Origin: Bacteroidota bacterium
GTDB lineage: Bacteria; Bacteroidota; Bacteroidia; Palsa-965
DNA: 64,000 nucleotides
Assembly: GCA_016194975.1 (NCBI GenBank)
Contig: JACQAM010000006.1
Location: forward strand, 62,001-126,000
Reading direction: 5' to 3'
A program made the translations under genes and the position numbers. Within the stretch, counting starts at the first letter, position 1. Each line of letters opens with the position of its first letter. A model generated the notes under the pieces. The model was not told the origin of the DNA. It searched no databases and saw nothing but the letters and a program-made list of their open reading frames with translations. This document shows positions 30,277-39,074 of this stretch, one piece after another.

Positions 30277-31260
30277 TCAGCGGCGAATAATGAATTCTGC
30301 TCCATCAGGAACGATTCTGATATTCCTGGCGATGGCCGGTTGCTTTACCACTTCGAGATGAACAGTTGTGCCCGAAGGATCAAGTTTCGAATAGTCGGCC
30401 ACCACGCGGAACATTTCCGGTTTCACCGATGAGAATTGCGAAACAGGAACAAGAAAAATAACTTCAGCTTTATCGGGGAAAGTGCGCCAGGTAACATTCG
30501 AAGGAACATTGATCTGCTCGATGGGAACTTCCACTTTCTCTTCCGTAAACCGGTCCACATTTATTTTCAACTGCACTTCTTTCGGCACGAGCGAAACCTG
30601 GCTGAGTTCGGGAGGAAGAACAAGTTTCACCGTTTCATTCACTGAACGATCGAGTGAAGAATAATAACGCGATTCCGTCTCGACGTAATTAATTTTATTG
30701 AGCAGCACCTCTGCCCCGCTTACGAGAACAAATTGCGGATCGGTGAAAGCGCTGTCGCCAACACGGAAAGAAGCTGCGCACTGCACAGTGACTTTCGGCC
30801 GCACGGGAACTCTTTTTTCATTCTTGCCGGAAAAACTGATGATGATACTGTCGGGCATGATCTTGATGATACGGAAACCGTGGCCAAGTGCGCCTTCGAT
30901 TCTTTCCGGGTGAGAATTTGTTGCGAGCGAAAAATTTCCGTCGCTGATGGAGCGCGCATTACGCATGTCGAGTTCGAGCGGGTTGAGCACGTGCGTCCAT
31001 TCGTTCGCGAAGATGGTAAAACCGGAACCGGAAACTTCAGCATCGAGTGAATCGGGCAGATCGACCGGGACAAGATCTTTGTTGGTCGTGTTCACATAAG
31101 TGACAGGAACTTTGAGAAAAAGAGTGTACTCTTTGGAAAGCTGGTGAAGCAGCCAGAAAACTGATGCGAGAAAAATACAACCGAGGAAATTAATGATCCT
31201 CCTGTTGGATAAAGGCCGGAGTGATCTTGTTTTTCCCAGTATGTCGTCCTTTTCTTCCAA
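30277..31260 (-). CDS. YbbR-like domain protein
   Basis: 327 residues, probably TTG start (MEEKDDILGK). One membrane segment (about 24-42, INFLGCIFLASVFWLL) is followed by YbbR repeats on the outer side: LKVPVTYVNTTNKDLVPVDLPDSLDAEVSGSGF and VRPKVTVQCAASFRVGDSAFTDPQFVLVSG. In Firmicutes YbbR (CdaR) controls a diadenylate cyclase; in Bacteroidetes the gene normally lies near nusB, yajC and coaE and its role is not established. Here alkB follows directly in place of coaE. Confidence 0.82.
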   Translation of the reverse strand: MEEKDDILGKTRSLRPLSNRRIINFLGCIFLASVFWLLHQLSKEYTLFLKVPVTYVNTTNKDLVPVDLPDSLDAEVSGSGFTIFANEWTHVLNPLELDMRNARSISDGNFSLATNSHPERIEGALGHGFRIIKIMPDSIIISFSGKNEKRVPVRPKVTVQCAASFRVGDSAFTDPQFVLVSGAEVLLNKINYVETESRYYSSLDRSVNETVKLVLPPELSQVSLVPKEVQLKINVDRFTEEKVEVPIEQINVPSNVTWRTFPDKAEVIFLVPVSQFSSVKPEMFRVVADYSKLDPSGTTVHLEVVKQPAIARNIRIVPDGAEFIIRR

Positions 31261-31393
31261 CTGCTTTTTTATTTTTTCAATTTATTTTCACGGATGAATA
31301 AAAATAAAAATTCCTTCGTTGATCTTATTTCTCACCGCTTTCACAACAGTTTTGATACCAGACCCTCCGAAGGAATTCACGATTTTTTTAAAC

Positions 31394-31780
31394 TCAGGCT
31401 TTCAGTTCTTCGAGCTTTTCTTTTTTCTCGTCGTTATCAGGACTGTTGATCGCTTTTGAATTATCGAGGGAAACAGCGCTCTTGAGGATCTGCAATCGTC
31501 CGCCATTCTCCACTTCGATCACGAAAGTTTTAGAGCGCACTTCGATCACTTTTCCAACGATGCCGCCAATGGTAACGATCTTTGTTCCTTTCCCGATCTC
31601 ACCGAGAAAATTAGTTTGCTCTTTTTGTTTTTTACGTTGTGGGCCAAGAATGAAAAAATAGAAAACCACAACGAGCAGGCCAATCATAAGAATGTTGAGC
31701 ATTCCGGGGCTGATGCCGCCCGATGGCGCTGTGGTGGTGGTTGTTTTTGCTCCTTGAAGAAGAAGAGTGTGAAGTGACAT
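31394..31780 (-). CDS. yajC: Preprotein translocase subunit YajC
   Basis: 128 residues. One N-terminal membrane segment (about 23-45, ISPGMLNILMIGLLVVVFYFFILGPQ) is followed by RKKQKEQTNFLGEIGKGTKIVTIGGIVGKVIEVRSKTFVIEVENG, the YajC signature. YajC associates with SecDF at the Sec translocon. It lies 18 bases after the DUF1573 gene, with ybbR 133 bases downstream; that gap holds an A/T-rich stretch and distant complementary CGAAGGAATT arms but no clear terminator. Confidence 0.92.
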   Translation of the reverse strand: MSLHTLLLQGAKTTTTTAPSGGISPGMLNILMIGLLVVVFYFFILGPQRKKQKEQTNFLGEIGKGTKIVTIGGIVGKVIEVRSKTFVIEVENGGRLQILKSAVSLDNSKAINSPDNDEKKEKLEELKA

Positions 31781-31798
31781 GTAGTTTTTTTTTAAAAA

Positions 31799-32266
31799 TT
31801 ATTTCTGTGTAGTAAGAACGTCTGCGGTGATGGTGATGACTTTTGTATTCGGTTCGCAATTGGTGGTAATGGCTACTGTTTTTTCCTGCGGCCCGCTTTT
31901 CCCCTGTGAATTGAATTCCACATTCACCACACCTTCTGCTCCGGGAGGAATAGGTTTTCTCGGGTAATCGGGAACAGTGCAGCCGCAGCTTCCGTGCGCT
32001 TCGGAAATAAGGAGATCGCTGCCGCCGACATTTTTGAATTTAAACGCATAGCTAACGCGTTCGCCCTGCGAAATTTTTCCGAAATCATATTTTTCAACTT
32101 CAAATTTCATGACCGGCGCTTTTCCTGAAGGAGAATTTCCGCTTGCGTTCGCGCTGATGTCAACCATATCGGTAGAAACTTCATCTGGTTTTTTCGGAGC
32201 GCAGGAAGCCAATGCGAAAGCAAGGATCGCAATAGCGGAGAGACGGATAATGTGGTGCTTATTCAT
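31799..32266 (-). CDS. DUF1573 lipoprotein
   Basis: 155 residues from the ATG at 32266; the longer frame to 32362 would overlap nusB and lacks a signal. A signal peptide ends in the lipobox AFALASC, so it should be a lipoprotein. The DUF1573 domain follows: KFEVEKYDFGKISQGERVSYAFKFKNVGGSDLLISEAHGSCGCTVPDYP, with the CGC motif, then an Ig-like C-terminus. These proteins are common in Bacteroidetes; function unknown. Its place between nusB and yajC is usual for the phylum. Confidence 0.9.
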   Translation of the reverse strand: MNKHHIIRLSAIAILAFALASCAPKKPDEVSTDMVDISANASGNSPSGKAPVMKFEVEKYDFGKISQGERVSYAFKFKNVGGSDLLISEAHGSCGCTVPDYPRKPIPPGAEGVVNVEFNSQGKSGPQEKTVAITTNCEPNTKVITITADVLTTQK

Positions 32267-32358
32267 GATCATTTTTTTGTTCCAACAAAAGTAAAGCAGT
32301 TTGCCCAATGCACGGGGAGTATTTTGCAAATAGTTGTTACAAACCTCAACCGGTATTT

Positions 32359-33309
32359 TCATTCAATGAGTCCACGCCCGGTTTTTTTCATCGTATCCTC
32401 TTTCCGGAAATCAGCAACAAGTTTATCCAGGATACCATTTATAAATTGTTTTGATTTAGGTGTGCTGTACGTTTTGGAAATTTCAATGTATTCGTTCAGT
32501 GTAACTTTCACAGGGACACTGGTGAAATGGAGCAATTCGGTAATGGCCATTTTCATAAGGATCACATCCATCAATGCAATGCGTTCCACTTCCCAGTTTT
32601 TTGTTTTTTCTGAAATGAGTTGCTGACTGGCTCCGTTTCCCATTATTGTTTTACGGAAAAGATCGAGCACAAATTGTTTATCCTCTTCCACATCTTTGAA
32701 CAACGGCGACAATGCCGGTTCTTTTATTTCATTGCAATTCTCAAAAGTTCGGATGACTGTGGGAGCAACGCACATATTCATATCGCCCGGCCAGTGCATA
32801 TTTTTTTCTTCAATGAAATGTTCGAAATCTTCACTGTCGGCAATGAATTTTTTAAAAACTTCGAGAAGAAATTCCTGGTCGGCCGAATAAGAACCTCCAC
32901 CGGATGACATGTATTTTTTGTATTCATCAGAACCGGAAATTTCCTCCCATAATTTTTTCAGTATGTTAATTTCAGATTCAGTTTGCCAGGTGAGTTTACG
33001 TGCGCCAGCTTCCCGCTTGAGATCTGAATTATTACCCAACTGATCAATGACGCGGTTATTCAGAAAACGGAGATTGGGAGAAAGATCTTCGGCAGTAGGC
33101 AAATGTTTGTTTTTACCGATCTCTATCTTATTCTGTGCCACGCGAAGAAGTTCAACCGGAAGAAGCAGGAGATAAAGATAAAGTTCGTACGTGCGATCGA
33201 TGCTCCTGAGTAATTCCCGTTCTCCTTTGGCCATGTCATCATCTTCTGACTGGAAAAATCCATACAGTGACTGCATTACCTTGATCCGCAAATACCTCCT
33301 GTTCAGCAT
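32359..33309 (-). CDS. nusB: Transcription antitermination factor NusB
   Basis: 316 residues, about twice the E. coli length. It opens LNRRYLRIKVMQSLYGFFQSE, like NusB, then carries a long helical region, with the NusB helices in the last third (RTIMGNGASQQLISEKTKNWEVERIALMDVILMKMAITELL and TPKSKQFINGILDKLVADF). The long form is normal for Bacteroidetes. NusB with NusE binds boxA RNA in rRNA operons. It starts 26 bases after the leucine dehydrogenase stop and leads the nusB-DUF1573-yajC set. Confidence 0.9.
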   Translation of the reverse strand: MLNRRYLRIKVMQSLYGFFQSEDDDMAKGERELLRSIDRTYELYLYLLLLPVELLRVAQNKIEIGKNKHLPTAEDLSPNLRFLNNRVIDQLGNNSDLKREAGARKLTWQTESEINILKKLWEEISGSDEYKKYMSSGGGSYSADQEFLLEVFKKFIADSEDFEHFIEEKNMHWPGDMNMCVAPTVIRTFENCNEIKEPALSPLFKDVEEDKQFVLDLFRKTIMGNGASQQLISEKTKNWEVERIALMDVILMKMAITELLHFTSVPVKVTLNEYIEISKTYSTPKSKQFINGILDKLVADFRKEDTMKKTGRGLIE

Positions 33310-33335
33310 AAATTAAAGAACGTCGCTTTTAAATT

Positions 33336-34442
33336 TCAGCGTTTTGTCCGGTTGTGCGCAATGGCTTTTATCCTTGCTTCTGCCGTTTTATTCGCAGCAA
33401 GAAAGGTTGGAATATTTTCTTTTTTCGACATCATGAAAATGTCGGATGTTGTTTTGTAAATATCACTTGCCTGCGCCATGGAATATTCTTTTCCATAACC
33501 TGCAACTTCGGAATAAACATTGATTAGTCCGCCGGCGTTCACCACAAAATCGGGTGCATAGAGAATTCCTTTTTCCATCACGATCTTTCCGTGAACATTC
33601 TCATCGGCAAGTTGATTATTGGCGGCCCCGCAGATGATAGAACATTTCAAACGTGAAAGTGTTTCGTTATTAACGGTGGCACCGAGAGCGCAGGGCGCAT
33701 AAATATCAATATCGAGATCATAGATTTTATCGCCGGAAACAATTTCAACTGATGCGTGTTTCTTTTTTATTTCCGCAACGCGATCTTCGAAAATATCTGT
33801 GATGAAAACTTTCGCTCCTTCTTTCACAAGATGATCGACAAGATTCGATCCCACATGCCCTACTCCCTGCACTCCGATTTTTTTCCCGGAAAGAGAATCA
33901 TTTCCCCATCGCTCTTTTGCAGAAGCTTTCATTCCCATATAAACTCCGTAAGCTGTAACAGGAGAAGGATCGCCGCTTCCGCCGAGTGCAGGAGGAATAC
34001 CGGTAACATGTTTTGTTTCCATGTGCACATACTCCATATCGCGGGAACTGATGCCTACATCTTCTGCAGTAATATATTTTCCGCCGAGTGAATCCACGAA
34101 TTTTCCGAACCGGCGCATGAGCGCTTCACTTTTATCTTTTCTTGAATCGCCGATGATCACCGCTTTTCCTCCCCCGAGATTCAATCCTGCTACTGCAGCT
34201 TTGTACGTCATTCCGCGCGACAGCCGCAACACATCTGTAAGCGCTTCCGCTTCGGAGGCGTACGCCCACATGCGCGTGCCGCCGAGTGCGGGGCCGAGAA
34301 CAGTGCTGTGAATTCCGATTATAGAACGGAGGCCGGTAGTATTATCATTGCAGAAAACAACCTGTTCATGATCGAACACGGACATTTGTCCGAGTGGTCC
34401 GCCGGTATTGGTCTGGGGTTTAGTGTCGTTCACTGTCAGCAT
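33336..34442 (-). CDS. Leucine dehydrogenase (Glu/Leu/Phe/Val family)
   Basis: 368 residues. Motifs: LGPALGGTRMWAY, catalytic-lysine region GMTYKAAVAGLNLGGGKAVI, TAEDVGISSRDMEYV, and the NAD-binding GVQGVGHVGSNLVDHLVKEGAKVFITD. The length and GGTRM pattern fit leucine/valine dehydrogenase rather than glutamate dehydrogenase. It oxidatively deaminates branched-chain amino acids to keto acids and may supply primers for branched fatty acids. A promoter with both boxes lies upstream. Confidence 0.9.
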   Translation of the reverse strand: MLTVNDTKPQTNTGGPLGQMSVFDHEQVVFCNDNTTGLRSIIGIHSTVLGPALGGTRMWAYASEAEALTDVLRLSRGMTYKAAVAGLNLGGGKAVIIGDSRKDKSEALMRRFGKFVDSLGGKYITAEDVGISSRDMEYVHMETKHVTGIPPALGGSGDPSPVTAYGVYMGMKASAKERWGNDSLSGKKIGVQGVGHVGSNLVDHLVKEGAKVFITDIFEDRVAEIKKKHASVEIVSGDKIYDLDIDIYAPCALGATVNNETLSRLKCSIICGAANNQLADENVHGKIVMEKGILYAPDFVVNAGGLINVYSEVAGYGKEYSMAQASDIYKTTSDIFMMSKKENIPTFLAANKTAEARIKAIAHNRTKR

Positions 34443-34479
34443 GTTTTTTGATTGAAGAATTTACAGGAATCAAAATATC

Positions 34480-34487
34480 TAACTTTG
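34480..34487 (+). promoter_or_regulatory. Candidate -7 box for the ABC exporter
   Basis: TAACTTTG matches TAnnTTTG, 82 bases before the GTG start. No TTG at standard spacing (nearest is 25 bases upstream). Confidence 0.35.
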
Positions 34488-34517
34488 CATCCCGCATTCA
34501 AATTAATGCAAGGCCGA

Positions 34518-34547
34518 CAAAAGTAGCTGTTTTTCATTTCGTAACAA
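34518..34547 (-). promoter_or_regulatory. Bacteroidetes-type promoter for the leucine dehydrogenase-nusB series
   Basis: On the minus strand, TTG (34547-34545), a 19-base spacer, then TACTTTTG (34525-34518). This fits TTTG-N19-21-TAnnTTTG, the primary sigma promoter of Bacteroidetes, 76 bases before the start codon. Confidence 0.55.
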
Positions 34548-34569
34548 TCCTGTTCAATCAATAAATTCT

Positions 34570-36357
34570 GTGCGATCATTAGGTTATCTGAATAAATTTT
34601 TCTGGCGCTACCGGTTGAGATTTTTTTCCGGGATAATTTTTATTTCTCTCTCCACATTTTTTATTACGAGCTCGGTTGATTTTCTCGGAAGGGGACTTGA
34701 TTTTGCGAGGACCGCAATGACACATCACTTCGACAGGGATAAAACTTTTCACGTTCTTTTTTTATACGGCGCAGAAATAATCCTTTACACACTTGCTTAC
34801 GGTTTTTTTCTTTTTCTCAACCGGCAAACGATCATTGTCATGTCGCGGCTCATTGAGTATGATATGAAGAATGAGATTTTTGCACATTACCAGGATCTCG
34901 ATCAGTCATTTTACAAGCAGAATAATACCGGCGACCTGATGAACCGCATCAGTGAAGATGTGAGTCGCGTGCGCATGTACATAGGCCCGGCCGTGATGTA
35001 TGCGACCACCACGATCATTACGGTGATCATCACGATCTATTTCATGTTTAGCAAAGATGTTCGTCTTTCACTCTTCGTACTTTCTCCGCTTCCGATTCTT
35101 GCTTTCTCGATCTATTATGTAAGCAACCTCATCAACCGAAAATCATTGGGTGTACAGCGGCAACTTTCACTCATTACCACTTATGCACAGGAAACATTTT
35201 CAGGGATACGGGTAGTTAAAGCATTTGCAAGGGAAGAAACCATGCAGCAACGATTCGATACTGCCTCTGCCGATTATCGAAAACTAAATATGTCGCTTGC
35301 AAAAACCGAATCTCTTTTTCAGCCGTTCATGATGGTGCTCATTGGTGCAAGTATCATTCTCACGATTTTTGTTGGAGGATGGCAGGTTATAGATGGAAAA
35401 GCAACTCCGGGAACTATTAATTCATTTGTACTTTACGTGATGCGCCTCACCTGGCCCATCGCTTCTCTCGGATGGGTAACATCTCTCGTGCAGCGCGCAG
35501 CAGCATCGCAGGAACGCATCAATGAATTTCTGAAAACGAAACCGGGCATTACCAATCCATCAACAGCGCCACTTCATCTCGAAGGAAAAATTGAATTCAG
35601 GAATGTTTCATTCGAATATGAACACAGTAAAACACAAGCACTGAAAAATATTTCATTCGTCATCGAGCCCGGAGAATCGGTCGCTTTCATTGGCAGAACC
35701 GGCGCCGGTAAATCGACGATCGCACATTTACTCTTGCGGCTTTTCGATGTTTCGAACGGAAAAATATTAATTGATGATAAAGATATCCGCGAAATAAACC
35801 TGGATGAGTTGCGTGATAAAACAGGATATGTGCCTCAGGAAGTTTTTCTTTTTTCTGAAACCATTGCCGACAATATTGCATTCAGCGCTCATGATCTGAA
35901 CAATTCGGACACTGAAAAAAATGAGGGGCAGAAGCCGGTTATTGAAAAAGCTGCAAGGGACGCGGCCGTTTATTCCAATATCATGGAATTCCCTGATGGA
36001 TTCAATACAATGGTGGGTGAACGTGGCGTAACATTATCCGGCGGACAACAGCAGCGTATTTCCATTGCAAGGGCAATCCTGAAAAAACCACGCATTCTCA
36101 TATTTGACGATTGTCTTTCTGCTGTTGATACTGAAACAGAAGATGAGATACTGGGCAATCTTTCGAAAATAATGAAAGGAAGATCGACGGTCATTATCAG
36201 CCATCGCGTTTCGAGTGTGCGGCAATGCGATAAAATAATTGTTCTTGACCAGGGAAAGATCATTGAGCAGGGCGATCATGATTCGCTCATTGAGAAAAAA
36301 GGCATTTACGCCGAACTTTATCGAAAACAGGTTGAGGAATTGAAAGAGAAGAACTGA
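34570..36357 (+). CDS. ABC transporter, fused permease and ATPase (exporter type)
   Basis: 595 residues, GTG start. Six membrane helices in residues 15-310, then one ATPase domain: Walker A GRTGAGKST, Q-loop YVPQEVFLFS, signature LSGGQQQR, Walker B RILIFDDCLSA and H-loop ISHRVSS. It is a half-transporter that must dimerise, of the MsbA/multidrug/lipid exporter type; substrate not predictable. The DDCLSA replaces the usual DEALSA: the second acidic residue of Walker B is Asp instead of the catalytic Glu, a change seen in some half-transporters with lower or asymmetric ATPase activity. Confidence 0.92.
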   Translation: MRSLGYLNKFFWRYRLRFFSGIIFISLSTFFITSSVDFLGRGLDFARTAMTHHFDRDKTFHVLFLYGAEIILYTLAYGFFLFLNRQTIIVMSRLIEYDMKNEIFAHYQDLDQSFYKQNNTGDLMNRISEDVSRVRMYIGPAVMYATTTIITVIITIYFMFSKDVRLSLFVLSPLPILAFSIYYVSNLINRKSLGVQRQLSLITTYAQETFSGIRVVKAFAREETMQQRFDTASADYRKLNMSLAKTESLFQPFMMVLIGASIILTIFVGGWQVIDGKATPGTINSFVLYVMRLTWPIASLGWVTSLVQRAAASQERINEFLKTKPGITNPSTAPLHLEGKIEFRNVSFEYEHSKTQALKNISFVIEPGESVAFIGRTGAGKSTIAHLLLRLFDVSNGKILIDDKDIREINLDELRDKTGYVPQEVFLFSETIADNIAFSAHDLNNSDTEKNEGQKPVIEKAARDAAVYSNIMEFPDGFNTMVGERGVTLSGGQQQRISIARAILKKPRILIFDDCLSAVDTETEDEILGNLSKIMKGRSTVIISHRVSSVRQCDKIIVLDQGKIIEQGDHDSLIEKKGIYAELYRKQVEELKEKN

Positions 36358-36607
36358 TTTTGGATTTTACTTTTATGGGGCATCAGGATTCCCTGAATTC
36401 AATGTAAGTACAAGTTTCTGACGGTTTCCTTCAAAAAAACAATATTGATCTGTTTCATTAATTAATAATACATAAAATACTATAAATTAGATTTTTAAGT
36501 ATAATTATTAAGTTAATGGTAGTAGGGCGGCCGATAGACAATGCTTCAAAAGCAATGCAATAGTTGCCTGAAAACGAATAACCTAAATTATTTATCCTTT
36601 TTTTTTC

Positions 36608-36615
36608 TATTTTTG
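36608..36615 (+). promoter_or_regulatory. Candidate -7 box for the DUF3276 gene
   Basis: TATTTTTG matches TAnnTTTG and ends 23 bases before the ATG. The remaining 281-base gap after the ABC exporter contains nothing else I recognise. Confidence 0.45.
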
Positions 36616-36638
36616 TTAGATACCACCTAACAAATAGC

Positions 36639-37052
36639 ATGAACCAAGACGGAAACACGGACCATAGGTACAACGATCAACAGGAGATTTTTTCACGTCC
36701 TGTTAAGGCGGGCAAACGCACCTATTTCTTCGACGTAAAGGCGACGAAGGGCAACGATTACTACCTGACCATTACCGAGAGTAAAAAACGTTTCGGAGAT
36801 GATGGGCGCTTCCATTATGAAAAGCATAAACTTTTTCTTTACAAAGAAGATTTTGAAAAATTCGCTGACGGACTCATGGAAGTGATCAACTTTATCCGTG
36901 AGAATAATCCGGGTGGGCCTCCACAACAGCATCACAACCATAACGGCCATGCTGATCATAATAACACGGAGGTGAATCACAACATTGATAATTCGCAGGC
37001 CCAGAATCCTGTGAGCAATGATGTGAGCTTTGAAGATCTCGGTAACAGATGA
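36639..37052 (+). CDS. DUF3276 family (PUR-alpha-like nucleic-acid binding) protein
   Basis: 137 residues. The conserved core is EIFSRPVKAGKRTYFFDVKATKGNDYYLTITESKKR...HKLFLYKEDFEKFADGLMEVINFI, which matches the bacterial PUR-repeat proteins of Bacteroidetes and spirochaetes. PUR repeats bind single-stranded DNA or RNA; the cellular role is unknown. The tail (95-137) is rich in Asn, His and Gln (QQHHNHNGHADHNN) and probably disordered. It has its own promoter candidate and terminator. Confidence 0.88.
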   Translation: MNQDGNTDHRYNDQQEIFSRPVKAGKRTYFFDVKATKGNDYYLTITESKKRFGDDGRFHYEKHKLFLYKEDFEKFADGLMEVINFIRENNPGGPPQQHHNHNGHADHNNTEVNHNIDNSQAQNPVSNDVSFEDLGNR

Positions 37053-37073
37053 TTTGATGAAACAAAAAAATAT

Positions 37074-37101
37074 ATCCCGGTTAAGAGCCGGGATTTTTTT
37101 T
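37074..37101 (+). terminator. Intrinsic terminator of the DUF3276 gene
   Basis: 7-bp stem ATCCCGG (37074-37080) / CCGGGAT (37088-37094) with an intervening 7-base loop and a T-run to 37101. The next gene starts 3 bases later. Confidence 0.88.
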
Positions 37102-37103
37102 AA

Positions 37104-37604
37104 ATGAAATTTCTCCTTTCCATATATTTTTTCCTCGCGTTTTTTTTTTCCTGTAAGCAGGATGAGGAAATCAGCGGAACCGGGTTCAAGGGATTCATTG
37201 TTGATTCGAAGATCGAATACGGTGACAGCTCAGCTTCCATTGATCGCAATGAAATAATCATGCTGGAAAAAGCACTGGTGCGCGATACAGCGCTTGCGAA
37301 TTCTTATTTTATTGCCTGCGATATTAATTCTCACGACTCCATGATGATGAGCAGGAATATCAGCAACAAGGAATTTGTCATCAGGAATCTTTCAAAATAC
37401 CTGCGGCGCTACATGGCTTACAAAAATTACAGAGGAGAAAAGATCATCAGTATTGAGGCATTCATGCCGATGACCGGAATTGGTGATGACCAGGTGAAGA
37501 ACCCACATTTTACAGTGGACGGCGGTGGCGCAAATTTCTGGTACGCCTTTTATAATGTTGCGACTGATAAAATTTCCGACTGGGATGTGAACGCCGATGA
37601 GTGA
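37104..37604 (+). CDS. Hypothetical lipoprotein
   Basis: 166 residues. The N-terminus MKFLLSIYFFLAFFFSC ends in a lipobox-like cysteine, so it is probably a lipoprotein. The rest is soluble and mixed alpha/beta, with no family I recognise (MLEKALVRDTALANSYFIACDIN, VIRNLSKYLRRYMAYKNYRGEKIISIEAFMP). It begins right after the T-run of the upstream terminator, so any transcript from that promoter would be read-through. The stop is 3 bases from the stop of the convergent HMG-CoA lyase gene. Confidence 0.7.
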   Translation: MKFLLSIYFFLAFFFSCKQDEEISGTGFKGFIVDSKIEYGDSSASIDRNEIIMLEKALVRDTALANSYFIACDINSHDSMMMSRNISNKEFVIRNLSKYLRRYMAYKNYRGEKIISIEAFMPMTGIGDDQVKNPHFTVDGGGANFWYAFYNVATDKISDWDVNADE

Positions 37605-37607
37605 GCA

Positions 37608-38471
37608 TCACTCCGCTGAAAAAACTTTTCCTGCTTCTTCCATAGCCGCTCCGAAATTTTTCATTTCAATTCCTGTATTAATATTTTTCTCAGTAAAAAA
37701 TTCCAGCACTTTTTCCGTTGGCATATTGCCGGTGAGTTTATCAGTCGCCATTGGACAACCGCCAAAACCTTTTATTGCAGAATCAAAACGTTTGCATCCT
37801 GCTTTCCAGGCTGCTTCCATTTTTTCTTTCCACGAGTCGGGCGTAGTGTGTAAGTGCGCGCCTATGGTGAGTTTTGGAAATTCGGGAATGATATTCGAGA
37901 ATAAATAATTTATGTTTTCAGGATTTGAAACGCCAATAGTATCAGCCAAGGCAATGATCTCAATTCCCATTGCGGATAATTTTTTTGTCCACGCAATTAC
38001 AACTTCTGCACTCCACGGATCGCCATACGGATTTCCGAATGCCATAGAAATATAGACGACGAGTTTTTTATTTTTCTTCACACACAATTGCTGAATCTCC
38101 TCCACTCTTGTCAATGATTGCCCGATCGTCGCATTGGTATTTCTCAATTGAAAAGTTTCTGAAACAGAAAATGGGTAACCGAGGTAAGATATCTGTTCGA
38201 ACTTCACTGCATCTTCTGCCCCACGTACGTTTGCAATAATAGAAAGCAGTTTAGAGTTTCGGGGTTCGAGTTTCGAAAGGACTTCTTCGGTGTCGCGCAA
38301 TTGCGGAATGGCTTTCGGCGAAACAAAACTTCCGAAGTCAACGGTATCAAATCCGCATTTGAGAATGGAATTGATATAGAAAATTTTTTTTTCTGTAGGA
38401 ATAAATTCATGAATGCCCTGCATGGCATCACGCGGGCATTCTATAAGTTGAAGTTTTGAATCAGGAACCAT
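37608..38471 (-). CDS. Hydroxymethylglutaryl-CoA lyase
   Basis: 287 residues. HMGL-like TIM barrel: ECPRDAMQGIHEFIPTE, DFGSFVSPKAIPQLRD, the metal-binding HLHTTP and the signature GFGGCPMATDKLTGNMPTE with the catalytic cysteine. It cleaves HMG-CoA to acetoacetate and acetyl-CoA in leucine breakdown, which fits the leucine dehydrogenase elsewhere in the window. Residues 66-75 (SKLEPRNSKL) are encoded by degenerate 7-base repeats. The upstream DUF5615 gene ends 1 base before its start codon, so translation may be coupled. Confidence 0.92.
   Translation of the reverse strand: MVPDSKLQLIECPRDAMQGIHEFIPTEKKIFYINSILKCGFDTVDFGSFVSPKAIPQLRDTEEVLSKLEPRNSKLLSIIANVRGAEDAVKFEQISYLGYPFSVSETFQLRNTNATIGQSLTRVEEIQQLCVKKNKKLVVYISMAFGNPYGDPWSAEVVIAWTKKLSAMGIEIIALADTIGVSNPENINYLFSNIIPEFPKLTIGAHLHTTPDSWKEKMEAAWKAGCKRFDSAIKGFGGCPMATDKLTGNMPTEKVLEFFTEKNINTGIEMKNFGAAMEEAGKVFSAE
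38249..38276. repeat. Degenerate heptamer repeat inside the HMG-CoA lyase gene
   Basis: Four 7-base units GTTTAGA, GTTTCGG, GGTTCGA and GTTTCGA in register, encoding part of residues 66-75. Confidence 0.65.
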
Positions 38472-38472
38472 A

Positions 38473-38829
38473 TTAATATGCGAGAAGATTTTTCTCCTGA
38501 AGTATGATCAGCGAAGATGAACTTTTTTCATATGTCTGAATGATTGCATCGAGATTCGCGCTAATCACAGAAAGGAGTGTTTTGTTTCCAACATTTCCAA
38601 GTTCAATAAGTAGAACTTTTGGAGGTGCTCCTTTGACAATGAAATGATCAAAAAAATCTGAATCCTTCGTGATGATTATTCGGTCTTGTTCAAATGCTAA
38701 TTTGCGAATCTGCTCATCTTTCATTAGCTGACCTTCGGGAAAGTCAGTGGTGTGAACACAGTCGTGCCCACGATTCTTAAGAAAAGTGGATAAGGAAGGT
38801 GGAAGTTGCGTGTCGACAATGAATTTCAA
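38473..38829 (-). CDS. DUF5615 PIN-like protein (putative toxin)
   Basis: 118 residues, TTG start. It has the acidic PIN-type pattern of the DUF5615/Mut7-C-like group: FIVDTQLPPSLSTFLKNRGHDCVH (Asp6), DEQIRKLAFEQDRIIITKDSDF (paired acidic residues at TKDSDF) and KVLLIELGNVGN. PIN-domain proteins are Mg-dependent RNases; many pair with DUF433 as presumed toxin-antitoxin units. It starts 11 bases after the DUF433 stop, the usual order antitoxin then toxin. Confidence 0.85.
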   Translation of the reverse strand: MKFIVDTQLPPSLSTFLKNRGHDCVHTTDFPEGQLMKDEQIRKLAFEQDRIIITKDSDFFDHFIVKGAPPKVLLIELGNVGNKTLLSVISANLDAIIQTYEKSSSSLIILQEKNLLAY

Positions 38830-38840
38830 AATCGACGTAT

Positions 38841-39074
38841 TTAGCTGGCTAAAGGAAGAACACTTTTAGTCTTTGCCATATAAGAAGCATATAACAGGCA
38901 AGCATTGATATCATCCTGCTCGATGTAGGAATAATCTGCAAGAATTTCATTTGCAGTCATTCCTCCAGCAAGTAATTCGAGCATTTGAGATACGGTGAAT
39001 CTCATATTGCGAATTGTCGGTTGTCCGTTGCAAACTTCCGAGTTCAAACTGATGCGTGACATTAACGAATTCAT
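38841..39074 (-). CDS. DUF433 protein (putative antitoxin)
   Basis: 77 residues. The DUF433 pattern is clear: ISLNSEVCNGQPTIRNMRFTVSQMLELLAGGMTANEILADYSYIEQDDINACLLYASYMA. It has a MerR/helix-turn-helix-like fold and is commonly coded next to DUF5615 proteins, where it is taken to neutralise the toxin and repress the pair. The start may be the second ATG (MSRISL). Confidence 0.88.
   Translation of the reverse strand: MNSLMSRISLNSEVCNGQPTIRNMRFTVSQMLELLAGGMTANEILADYSYIEQDDINACLLYASYMAKTKSVLPLAS

Noticed and set aside
31261-31393. Terminator between yajC and ybbR
   Set aside because: Complementary CGAAGGAATT arms are about 49 bases apart with no tight hairpin or T-run; support is too weak.
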